Shown: piece by piece, positions 8,963-17,066 of the stretch
How the letters are laid out: every line of letters begins with the position of its first letter
Position numbering within the stretch: the stretch's first letter is position 1
Assembly: GCF_001665295.1 (NCBI RefSeq)
Contig: NZ_LZSE01000104.1
Coordinates: forward strand, 1 to 64,000
Direction of reading: 5' to 3'
Source of the DNA: Mycobacterium sp. 1554424.7
Lineage (GTDB): Bacteria > Actinomycetota > Actinomycetes > Mycobacteriales > Mycobacteriaceae
Length of the DNA: 64,000 nt
Translations under genes and position numbers: made by a program
The notes under the pieces: generated by a model
Seen by the model: the letters and a program-made list of their open reading frames with translations, nothing else
The model's database searches: none
Told to the model about the DNA's origin: nothing

Positions 8963-9912
8963 TTATAGAACTCCATAGAGTTCGTCGGCCGCATCCGCCG
9001 ACGTGCCCTCATATTTCGCGGCGGTGAAATGCAGCTGTTTTGCACGGTCCATGCAGACCGCTTGTAGGCTCTTGATCGCGGCTTTGCGCGCGGCGACAGC
9101 GGCTGTCACAGCAGTAGCGGTGGCTGCGCAGGTCTCACCGTGGGTGATCGCGACTTCCTTGTCGGCGCCGTCGGTCGCCTCCGCCGCTTTGCCGAGCTCG
9201 AGTGACGCGCCAGCCTGTGCTCCGGCCAGACCCAGTAGGTAGCGCGGTTCGAGTGTCGAGGGCGTCATAGCAGAAGCGGACGGCGTTGCGACCGTCGCCA
9301 TCGAGGACACCTCGAGATAGTCGCCAGTCCAGCGGTTGACTAGCGATGCGTTGGATTCCGCCATTGCGCCCATTAGCCGCATGTCGCGGTTGACGCTCTC
9401 GAGTTCCCACGCGGCCCAATCTGTTTGGAACTGGATCGACGCTGCCTGGCCTTGAGGCCCCTGCGCGTAAAGGGCTTTGGCCTTTGGGATCGCCGCGGCA
9501 AGTCCCTCGAGGATGCCTGCGATGCGACCGCGCAGCCCAGTGACCAGGCGGGCTTCGTCTTCGAGTAATTCTTGCATCTTGGCGTCCAACTGGGCCACGA
9601 TGCCCACGCGATGCCGTTGTGTGTCGTTCTGGTCGGCATAGGCTATCGCCGCCGGACCTTGCCAGGCGGGGCCCGGATCGGCTGAGGACAGACGGTCTGC
9701 GGCTTGTTTCATCAACATTTCACCGACTGCGAAACCGGCTCCCACATCGGGAGTTCCGGATCCATTTTGTGATTGCAGCCCTTCGATGGTGGTTATCGCG
9801 CCTTTGAGGATGGCTACATCAGCTTCGGCCGCCGCGGCGGCACGGGCCATAGTCCCCCACTCTTCGTCAGTGAAATTAAGCGAATTCTTATTAAGCACCG
9901 CGTATCCCTTGT
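8958..9912. repeat. 955-bp direct repeat, copy 1
   Basis: This stretch recurs at 9986-10940 with three substitutions visible (8975 A/G, one K/R codon near the gene start, one just upstream of it), about 99.7 % identity. It carries a whole gene plus its RBS. A 73-bp unique spacer separates the copies. Confidence 0.95.
8963..9898 (-). CDS. EspA/E-EspC/F fusion protein, copy 1
   Basis: A 311-residue protein with a GTG start preceded by AAGGGAT. Residues about 1-190 resemble the EspA/EspE substrate family: a WxG turn with the following tyrosine (PAWQGPAAIAYADQN, W79) and a long helical hairpin (QLDAKMQELLEDEARLVTG). Residues about 213-311 resemble the separate small protein EspC: PSTLEPRYLLGLAGAQAG, then EVAITHGETC, then DRAKQLHFTAAKY, matching the remembered EspC order of VQPERLGVLA, SVAITHGPYC and DLAKSLRIAAKIY. 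The usual C-terminal YxxxD/E export signal is imperfect (YEGTS). EspA and EspC are normally co-secreted by ESX-1 as separate chains, so this looks like a natural single-chain version. Function in secretion is inferred. Confidence 0.75.
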   Translation of the reverse strand: MLNKNSLNFTDEEWGTMARAAAAAEADVAILKGAITTIEGLQSQNGSGTPDVGAGFAVGEMLMKQAADRLSSADPGPAWQGPAAIAYADQNDTQRHRVGIVAQLDAKMQELLEDEARLVTGLRGRIAGILEGLAAAIPKAKALYAQGPQGQAASIQFQTDWAAWELESVNRDMRLMGAMAESNASLVNRWTGDYLEVSSMATVATPSASAMTPSTLEPRYLLGLAGAQAGASLELGKAAEATDGADKEVAITHGETCAATATAVTAAVAARKAAIKSLQAVCMDRAKQLHFTAAKYEGTSADAADELYGVL

Positions 9913-9985
9913 GTTGGTTGTGTGGCTTGTGCGGGCCTCCGCGATGATGCGCGCCTGACTAGCAGACATCATCGGCTATCCTCCG

Positions 9986-10940
9986 TCTGGTTATAGAACT
10001 CCGTAGAGTTCGTCGGCCGCATCCGCCGACGTGCCCTCATATTTCGCGGCGGTGAAATGCAGCTGTTTTGCACGGTCCATGCAGACCGCTTGTAGGCTCT
10101 TGATCGCGGCTTTGCGCGCGGCGACAGCGGCTGTCACAGCAGTAGCGGTGGCTGCGCAGGTCTCACCGTGGGTGATCGCGACTTCCTTGTCGGCGCCGTC
10201 GGTCGCCTCCGCCGCTTTGCCGAGCTCGAGTGACGCGCCAGCCTGTGCTCCGGCCAGACCCAGTAGGTAGCGCGGTTCGAGTGTCGAGGGCGTCATAGCA
10301 GAAGCGGACGGCGTTGCGACCGTCGCCATCGAGGACACCTCGAGATAGTCGCCAGTCCAGCGGTTGACTAGCGATGCGTTGGATTCCGCCATTGCGCCCA
10401 TTAGCCGCATGTCGCGGTTGACGCTCTCGAGTTCCCACGCGGCCCAATCTGTTTGGAACTGGATCGACGCTGCCTGGCCTTGAGGCCCCTGCGCGTAAAG
10501 GGCTTTGGCCTTTGGGATCGCCGCGGCAAGTCCCTCGAGGATGCCTGCGATGCGACCGCGCAGCCCAGTGACCAGGCGGGCTTCGTCTTCGAGTAATTCT
10601 TGCATCTTGGCGTCCAACTGGGCCACGATGCCCACGCGATGCCGTTGTGTGTCGTTCTGGTCGGCATAGGCTATCGCCGCCGGACCTTGCCAGGCGGGGC
10701 CCGGATCGGCTGAGGACAGACGGTCTGCGGCTTGTTTCATCAACATTTCACCGACTGCGAAACCGGCTCCCACATCGGGAGTTCCGGATCCATTTTGTGA
10801 TTGCAGCCCTTCGATGGTGGTTATCGCGCCTTTGAGGATGGCTACATCAGCTTCGGCCGCCGCGGCGGCACGGGCCATAGTCCCCCACTCTTCGTCAGTG
10901 AAATTAAGCGAATTCCTATTAAGCACTGCGTATCCCTTGT
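9986..10940. repeat. 955-bp direct repeat, copy 2
   Basis: Second copy of the unit at 8958-9912, in the same orientation and offset by 1028 bases. The sequence flanking the repeat differs on both sides, so the duplication boundaries are sharp: TCTGGTTATAG at one end and GTATCCCTTGT at the other. Confidence 0.95.
9991..10926 (-). CDS. EspA/E-EspC/F fusion protein, copy 2
   Basis: Identical to the protein at 8963-9898 except for Arg4 in place of Lys4. The same features are present: GTG start with AAGGGAT upstream, a WQG turn at residues 79-81, and an EspC-like domain from about residue 213 to the end. Being on the minus strand, this copy is upstream of the other and would be transcribed first, with only 92 bp between its stop codon and the next start. 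Near-identity at synonymous sites means recent duplication or ongoing gene conversion. Both copies are intact, which suggests a dosage benefit or very young age. Confidence 0.75.
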   Translation of the reverse strand: MLNRNSLNFTDEEWGTMARAAAAAEADVAILKGAITTIEGLQSQNGSGTPDVGAGFAVGEMLMKQAADRLSSADPGPAWQGPAAIAYADQNDTQRHRVGIVAQLDAKMQELLEDEARLVTGLRGRIAGILEGLAAAIPKAKALYAQGPQGQAASIQFQTDWAAWELESVNRDMRLMGAMAESNASLVNRWTGDYLEVSSMATVATPSASAMTPSTLEPRYLLGLAGAQAGASLELGKAAEATDGADKEVAITHGETCAATATAVTAAVAARKAAIKSLQAVCMDRAKQLHFTAAKYEGTSADAADELYGVL

Positions 10941-11478
10941 CTCGGTTGTTCTTGGCGCTGTAGTAGCGCGTGTGGCGCTGGATGGTCCCTCGGGGGCCTC
11001 GGACGAATTTTCGCGGTACGCCAGCGGATTTAACTGCGTGGCTTGTGCGGGCCTCCGCTAAACCTGCCAGCCAAAGAGCGCTGTGTATGCGCGGACTGTA
11101 CTGGCAGGTTCAGCTGTCGAAATGTCGAGGCAGGCGTGCTCGCATCGGTTGGAGGACATGCCTTTCGGGGGTGGTTTGATCATTTCTTTTCGTTCCACTG
11201 TGTCGATAGGTCATGCCCTTGCGCAGCATCACCTGAAAGTGTGTGACACTGCGGCGCAAAGGGGTATCCGCCGATCACACTGTCTTCAGACGAATTTGCC
11301 TCCCCCGATCGTTGGACAGTAAACGCCGCTAGCTTGCATCGCTGGTCTGCGGACGAATTGTCAAGATCTGTGGATCGCGGTAGTTGACTGGTTCGTTCCG
11401 TCGGAGCCGGGGCGTGCAGCCTGATGGCACCCGCGGCGTGTTTGGTGAGGCTCGCGGCATTGCGCGCTACGGTGTCTG
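10941..11478. other. Gene-free region, about 540 bp
   Basis: No credible gene. It should hold the promoter for the tandem fusion genes on the minus strand; no clear -10/-35 was identified. Confidence 0.45.
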
Positions 11479-12066
11479 GTGCCTACATTCGCAGAGATCA
11501 CTCGTCACAGGGATCCCGATCCGTCGGAGAACCCCTGGGTGAATGGACCGCCGCCTCCCGAACCAGTGACGATCGTCGCCTACGACCCGAGTTGGCCAGC
11601 TCATTTTAAGTTGCTCGCCGACCAGATCTGCACTGCACTTGGCGCTGCTGTGGTCGATATCGAGCACGTCGGGTCGACTTCGGTTCCGGGGTTGGCCGCC
11701 AAAGACATTATCGACATCGACCTCACCGTCGACGATCCGCGCGATGAGGCCGTGTACATACCTGCGTTGACCGGCCTGGGCTATGTGCTCACGGTCAGGG
11801 AACGGACCTTCCACGAGCACCGCTGCCTACATTTGACCGACCCGCGTGTGAATCTGCATGTGTTCGGTCCGCATTGTCCAGAAACCATCCGGCATCGCAT
11901 GTTCCGGGACTGGCTGCGTGAGCATCCTGACGATCGCGAACGCTACGAGGCCGCGAAGTACTCCGCGGTTCCCGGTGGCGGCAATGTCATGGACTACAAT
12001 CGGCGCAAGCAGGCCGTGATTCGCGAGATCTACGATCGGCTTTTCCGCGCAGCTGGAATGCTCTAG
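11479..12066 (+). CDS. GrpB-family (UPF0157) nucleotidyltransferase-fold protein
   Basis: A 195-residue protein with the GrpB/UPF0157 signature: VAYDPSWPAHFKLLADQI, DIEHVGSTSVPGLAAKDIID, and LHVFGPHCPETIRHRMFRDW followed by LREHPDD. The GS(T)SVPGL and IDIDL segments correspond to the nucleotidyltransferase-like core. The biochemical role of this family is not settled, and several members are fused to CoaE. The start is GTG. It stands alone, with about 540 and 475 bp of gene-free sequence on its sides. Confidence 0.9.
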   Translation: MPTFAEITRHRDPDPSENPWVNGPPPPEPVTIVAYDPSWPAHFKLLADQICTALGAAVVDIEHVGSTSVPGLAAKDIIDIDLTVDDPRDEAVYIPALTGLGYVLTVRERTFHEHRCLHLTDPRVNLHVFGPHCPETIRHRMFRDWLREHPDDRERYEAAKYSAVPGGGNVMDYNRRKQAVIREIYDRLFRAAGML

Positions 12067-12542
12067 TTCGTCAACGAGATCGCCCCGGACATCGACGCCA
12101 CGGTGGCCACCATCGTGCAGCAGCTGGCAGATCACAGCGGGCGCGAATAACACTTAGCCGCCACAGTGGATTCCCCAAGCACCGGACGCGCCGGCACCGC
12201 CCTCGTGTGCGCTGCTCGCCATGCCCGAGGCCGGCATGTATCCAACCTTCAAAAGCTTGCGACGACCAGCGGCCTGCTGCCTCCCAGATAGATTGTGGCC
12301 CAACCCAATGTCCATACATCCGACATACTGTCGCGACCTTTGCGAAATTGATGCCTCAGGCTATCGGTGTTCGTCGGCGTGACTAGCACCGGCCGATCGC
12401 AGGAGACCCATTCATGATCGGGATGGGTCTAATTCATCGCATTAATCGTCGAAACGGTGGATGTGTCGCGGCGGCGGCGGCTGGTTCCATTTTGGGTGGT
12501 CGGCGACCGAGCAAGCTGGAGCATCACTAGAGCGGATGTGGC
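12067..12542. other. Gene-free region, 476 bp
   Basis: No supportable frame on either strand; the longest antisense frames have no family features. Confidence 0.45.
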
Positions 12543-12731
12543 ATGGTTAACCGGTTCGATGACGAGCCCCTTCAGTTCTGCGTTTTGGTGAACGGTCAAG
12601 GACACCACTCGCTGTGGCCCGAGTTCGCACCGGTTCCGGCGAGCTGGCGTGTGGCTTCTCGCGGCACCCGCCGGGAGTGCCTGGACTATGTGGCAGCAAA
12701 TTGGCATCCAGAGCTACAGCAGAATGACTGA
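12543..12731 (+). CDS. MbtH-like protein (orphan)
   Basis: A 62-residue protein with the full MbtH signature: FCVLVNGQGHHSLWPEF (NxxxxxSLWP core), VPASWRVA with Trp35, and CLDYVAANW near the end. MbtH-like proteins bind and activate adenylation domains of non-ribosomal peptide synthetases (mycobactin and glycopeptidolipid assembly in mycobacteria). No NRPS gene lies in this window, so it is an orphan that would have to act on a synthetase encoded elsewhere, or be a leftover of a lost cluster. It is a few residues shorter at both ends than typical members, but no key residue is missing. Confidence 0.92.
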   Translation: MVNRFDDEPLQFCVLVNGQGHHSLWPEFAPVPASWRVASRGTRRECLDYVAANWHPELQQND

Positions 12732-13410
12732 CAGACCAACACAAGTTACCGGCATCACAGCCTGCGCAACATTGGCAGTGAAATGTGCGCTCGGCATAGG
12801 CCGGCGACGTTGCACCCCGCCGTCTCTCGTCAGGAAAGCCGCGAGTGGTTTCCCGCCCTGCCGAGCCGAGTTGAAGGCGGTTGGGACGACCGAACTGTCG
12901 GCCTAGAACAGTCACGTCACCGAGGATGCCAGGCGGCCTCTAGATGTGCATCGACACACGGGCCTTCGCGTTTGAACCGGTGAGGCGCTGGAACATTCGT
13001 ATCGAGTTAGCTATGTGTTCAGCCCAACAAAGGCTGCGCCCAGTCGGCGCACAAAGATACCTGGTAATCAACAGCGTTGACTGATCGGCGCGCGGTATTG
13101 GGCGGTGAGGCCGCGGCATGGTCGCCGCGCCAGCTAGACCCCACGGCGGCTTCCAGACACACCAATCACATTGCGTGGCACTGGGGTTGATTGTCGCTGA
13201 CCTACCCAGCCGTTGGTCGAGCTCTTTCGCGCAGTTGCTCACCAGCGCTCGGATAGATGTTTTTGGCGGTTGGCCGACGACCGTTGCGTGGGCCCGCCTG
13301 CGGCGCGTCGCCCGCAGCGTGGGTAGAAGACCGGATTGGAAGTTTGCCCTGAGCTCAGGCTTCGTCGATGGCTGGACCGCTCAGTCGTTCAGCTCCTCGG
13401 CGACCTGTGC
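12732..13410. other. Gene-free region, 679 bp
   Basis: No recognisable gene. Frames on both strands are short and have irregular codon use; no NRPS remnant was recognised next to the mbtH-like gene. Confidence 0.45.
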
Positions 13411-13884
13411 TCACCGTCGGGCGACACAGCGAACTTGGCGGGAGGAATGGCTAAGCCATGGATGAATTGCCGGCCCCACCACGCTTACCATTGTCGCCAT
13501 CCCGACTGCTACCCACATACCAGCGTTGAGTGTCGTTTGTTCGAGCAGCAGTGTGGCGATGACAGCCACGATGACCAAGGCCAACTTGGCGATGATGAAT
13601 CTTCCGAGCGGCGTTGGCGCCTTCGCGTCTTGCTTTGCTGCGCGCTTATGGCGAATGCTCGAAAGCACGGTGACTATTGCCAGCAGGGTTAGCAGGCGGG
13701 CCGCCTCCTCCCACAACGGATCGGTGCTGTGCCACATCCATAGTCCAGCGAACACTGCGCCGGCGAAGCCATAGCCGGCGATGACCGCGATTGCCGCCGG
13801 CACACCACCGCGTATGCCCGCTACCGGCGCCGACGGTGCTTGGCTTTCACCGGCCACGTTGGTGGTGGCACTGCGCTTGAACAT
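13411..13884 (-). CDS. Small integral membrane protein of unknown function
   Basis: A 157-residue protein with four predicted membrane helices (near residues 30-50, 63-79, 95-113 and 121-142) and a Ser/Ala-rich N-terminal cytosolic stretch. The start codon at 13884 overlaps the stop of the upstream DUF2993 gene as TGATG, so the two are translationally coupled; the longer frame starting at 13899 would ignore this. The family is not recognised. The pairing suggests a membrane partner for the envelope lipid-binding protein upstream. Confidence 0.7.
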   Translation of the reverse strand: MFKRSATTNVAGESQAPSAPVAGIRGGVPAAIAVIAGYGFAGAVFAGLWMWHSTDPLWEEAARLLTLLAIVTVLSSIRHKRAAKQDAKAPTPLGRFIIAKLALVIVAVIATLLLEQTTLNAGMWVAVGMATMVSVVGPAIHPWLSHSSRQVRCVARR

Positions 13885-14696
13885 CATCGATCGCCGCACG
13901 GTCGTGACGCGTCAACCTTCAACGGCGCGGCCCCTCCAGTCAGGTACAGCATTAGGGCCGAATTGGTGACTTTTACGCTTGTGGCCACCAGACCGAGCGG
14001 AAGGCCGGCGAGGCTTCTGCGTCGCTGGACCCGGTTGCTACGGTCGAGTGCCGAGACCACCTGGGGATCTAGCGGGTGGCCGTCAAGGGCCATCGAACGA
14101 GGCATGAAGACCAAGTCCGACCCGTCGATTTCGGGGGCGATATCTACGGTGAGCTTTCCGCTGGGCCCGGTGTGTAGGTGGATCAGCCCATCGTCGGTTG
14201 CCACCGACACGGTCGCCGGGTCTGTCCGTGTCGCTTCGGCGAGGGCGTGCTGGATCGCGGTGGGATTCATGGTGATGACCACATCGGTGTGTGAAACGGT
14301 TGGCCCGCGGGATACCGACACGTCATGCAGTACGGCCGACACATCAATGCCGCTCAACCGGCAGAACGAGGCGTTTTTGGCCACGATGGAAATTGCTGAG
14401 ATCTGGTCGGAGACAAGATTGATCAGCATGGGTGACGAGCCGATGTCGACCGCTAGTGCCGCCGTGTTCAGCACGCGTCGCGCACTATCGGTGACCATCA
14501 CGCGCACCCTGTCGCGGGCGACGACCTCGGCGGCGCACAGGGCCATGCTCAGCATGAGCACTATGCACAGCGCCAGGGTGCGTTTGGCCCGCAACCGCGG
14601 CCATCGACCAGCCGGGTGCCGTCCGGTGCCGTTGACAGCCCAAATACTGCTCGGCGCTGCGCCGTAACCAATCAGCCTGTAGCCAATCAGCCTCAT
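13884..14696 (-). CDS. DUF2993 / LmeA-family phospholipid-binding protein
   Basis: A 270-residue envelope protein. The frame is open to 14927, but the ATG at 14696 follows an AGAGGATC RBS and is preferred. A basic N-terminus and one membrane helix or signal anchor (about residues 38-55) precede a DUF2993-type domain: GSSPMLINLVSDQISAISIV near its start, and SLAGLPLGLVATSVKVTNSA plus LYLTGG near its end. LmeA (Rv0817c) of this family is a periplasmic lipid-binding protein affecting lipomannan elongation. This copy is a divergent paralogue whose role is inferred only. It is coupled to the membrane protein downstream. Confidence 0.8.
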   Translation of the reverse strand: MRLIGYRLIGYGAAPSSIWAVNGTGRHPAGRWPRLRAKRTLALCIVLMLSMALCAAEVVARDRVRVMVTDSARRVLNTAALAVDIGSSPMLINLVSDQISAISIVAKNASFCRLSGIDVSAVLHDVSVSRGPTVSHTDVVITMNPTAIQHALAEATRTDPATVSVATDDGLIHLHTGPSGKLTVDIAPEIDGSDLVFMPRSMALDGHPLDPQVVSALDRSNRVQRRRSLAGLPLGLVATSVKVTNSALMLYLTGGAAPLKVDASRPCGDR

Positions 14697-15704
14697 TGGA
14701 AGATCCTCTGTTCGCCGGTCAGTGCTGGACGTGCCGAAGAAATGCCCCATTGGGAGGGCAGCTTGGTGGGCCTGCGGTGCTGCGGCCCTTCGAGTGAGGT
14801 TCCATCGCCGTTTCTCGTTCATGCAACGTCCGTTGCGGTTCGGGTTGGGCGCACAACGGCCCCGTCGGCCAGTCATTTCGGGGTTGGCCGCGCATGACCG
14901 CGGCCGTCCGTCGTTGCCCGTCGTCATGTTCCTGCATTCGTTGAAGATTCGGGTAAAGAAAACTGTATTCAGCGCTCACAGCGCAGCATTCACGCTAGCC
15001 GCCCGAGAACGGGACGACGACTCTCCGATCGGGGTGCGCAGAGGATGAATGGTTGTCCGGTGTTTGGTGGATGTGGGGGTTATCACCGCCTAGAGGGTTG
15101 GCTTGACGGTGTCTTCTGGATGTTGGCTGTCGTCGTCGAAGTCGGTATTTCAGGCTCACGCACGTGCTTGAAACCTGGTGCCGCTGTTATCTGTCTCGTC
15201 CAGTAGGGATTGCGATGGGTGCCCTGCGCATTCCGGGATTTGCAGTCAGGACTGGACCATTCCCGCATAGGTCGTCCAGATTCACATTTTAATTCGGCGA
15301 CAGGCGATCTCGACCGGCGATCAGTCAAACGCAAGCGAGTGCGTCGGGTGCGGGGCACTGTGCTCACCTAGCACCCTTGAACACATCGCATCTGCTCGAG
15401 TGGTGTCTGGCGGCTCCTCGTATCGGTTGCGGTCGAAAAATGAGTCGGTGACTCCGGGTGGTTTCCAGTCGTGGATGCAACAAAACCAAGTCTGTGGAGG
15501 TTGGTCTGGTGTCGTCTCGGCCGGTGCGCAGTGCCGGCCGGCACCGCTGGCCAAGTCGTTGTGCCGCCGCATCTCCGGCTGGCTTGCGCAGAGCGGTGAG
15601 ACGATGCGGAGGCCGCCGATTACAGAGCCTGGCCACTCGGTTGCGAGTTAATTCCACAGGCGGCTTGCGGCACTCGCCGGGCCGACCGCGCCGTGCCGCG
15701 GGCG
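14697..15704. other. Gene-free region, about 1 kb
   Basis: Several overlapping frames exist on both strands, but none shows a family motif, RBS or convincing codon use. It may be decayed sequence. Confidence 0.45.
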
Positions 15705-16958
15705 TTAAGTACCGTCGGGGCGCGTTTCAGTCCAGTTCAGTATCTCCAGAGCGACGGCGACGTGCACGCTCGAGTCGTCCAAGGCCTTGGGTAACAGTTC
15801 CTCTGCACGAGCGATCCGGCGCAACAACGTATTTCGGTGCGTATACAGGCGTTCGGCGGCCTTGGTCGCATTGCATTGGTGGTCGATGTAGGTCAGAACG
15901 CTTCGCCGCAGTTGTGCGTCGGCATTAGCTAACTCGCCGAGGGTGTGGCGAATGAACTGGTCTGCTCGTTCGTTTTCTTGCGTGAGTAGCGAGACTAGTT
16001 CGACGTCGCTGAAGTGTGCCATCTGCTGCGCTGAACCCAAGCGGGATAGCATCCGCTGTGTTGTGAGGGCATCTAGGTGGCTCCCGCGGAAGCCATCCAT
16101 GCCCGTGGATGTCGGGCCTATCGCGACGCGGATATTCGGGCCCCGCGAAATTGCTTCCCGGACGTAATTGTCATCGAAACCGGTTGGGGTTGCCACCCAT
16201 ACCCACCGGGTAGCGGTGCTCGCCAGAATGCTGAGGGGCCGTGTCCCTGCCGCGCGGCCAATGGCTTCGGCCACCTGGTCAAGGTCGCGAGTGTCGATGT
16301 CGGGTTTGTCGCTCCATACGATGGCGGCGGTGTGGTTCTGGTCGAGCCGGTACCCGAGTCGTTGCTCGGCACGGTTTCGGGTGATCGGGGCGCCGTCGAC
16401 TATCAGCGCCACTACTTCCCGGCGTTCGGCGTGCGCCCCGCCGACGAGTTCATCACGCTCACGTTGCATTTGCTCTCGGATATCCGCAAGCGTGGCATCA
16501 ATGAAGCCACTGATCGACGCCGACGTGACATCGAGCAATTCGTGCAATTCCCGTGGATCGTCGGTCAGGCCGAAAGCGATCTCCATCCAACGCCGCCAAG
16601 CGACGTTTTGGCCGACGCGGTACGCCTCGAGGGCACGTTCGTCGAAGCCTCGCCGCACCATGTCGCGGGCGATACCCAACTGTTCGGCGCCGAGCTTGGC
16701 CGGTACCGGATCGCCGGGGTCGGTTACGTTAGCCGCCGCCCAATGGAGCAGATTCGCGCGGTTCGTGCGTTTAGACGCCGCAGCCAACTCGGGGTCTTCG
16801 GCGATCTCCAGATTCGCCGCCAGAGTCGCCCGATCAAGCTCGTCGAGCCACGCCGGCGGAGCATTCAGAACGATTTCGGCCCCGGCGCGGATCAATTCAC
16901 GGACACGTGGCGATGGCCCCGACCATTGCACGGAACCACTGTAGATCCCGTGGTGCAC
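15705..16958 (-). CDS. PucR/CdaR-type transcriptional regulator
   Basis: A 417-residue regulator. The C-terminal 60 residues are the PucR helix-turn-helix: LTYIDHQCNATKAAERLYTH then RNTLLRRIARAEELL. The N-terminal two thirds is a helical RsbRD-like and GGDEF-like sensory part. In mycobacteria such regulators often lie divergent to a flavin monooxygenase, exactly as here: the next gene (17067) is a Baeyer-Villiger-type enzyme on the opposite strand. The first GTG at 16958 lies inside a perfect palindrome, so the true start may be a little further in. It probably senses the substrate of the monooxygenase and activates its gene; the ligand is unknown. Confidence 0.88.
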   Translation of the reverse strand: MHHGIYSGSVQWSGPSPRVRELIRAGAEIVLNAPPAWLDELDRATLAANLEIAEDPELAAASKRTNRANLLHWAAANVTDPGDPVPAKLGAEQLGIARDMVRRGFDERALEAYRVGQNVAWRRWMEIAFGLTDDPRELHELLDVTSASISGFIDATLADIREQMQRERDELVGGAHAERREVVALIVDGAPITRNRAEQRLGYRLDQNHTAAIVWSDKPDIDTRDLDQVAEAIGRAAGTRPLSILASTATRWVWVATPTGFDDNYVREAISRGPNIRVAIGPTSTGMDGFRGSHLDALTTQRMLSRLGSAQQMAHFSDVELVSLLTQENERADQFIRHTLGELANADAQLRRSVLTYIDHQCNATKAAERLYTHRNTLLRRIARAEELLPKALDDSSVHVAVALEILNWTETRPDGT

Positions 16959-16967
16959 AGTGCACCA
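16951..16967. promoter_or_regulatory. 17-bp palindrome between pucR-like gene and monooxygenase
   Basis: TGGTGCAC and GTGCACCA are perfect 8-bp arms around one base. It overlaps the upstream end of the PucR-type gene and lies 100 bp ahead of the divergent monooxygenase, the classic position of an autoregulatory operator. Confidence 0.5.
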
Positions 16968-17066
16968 TCCAAATGAACAGAATGGGTGGTGACGCCCTTG
17001 GGGCTACGGGCTTGCCTGCTTGACCATGGACCCAACAGCAAGCTATGCCTCAAGGGAGCACCACCG

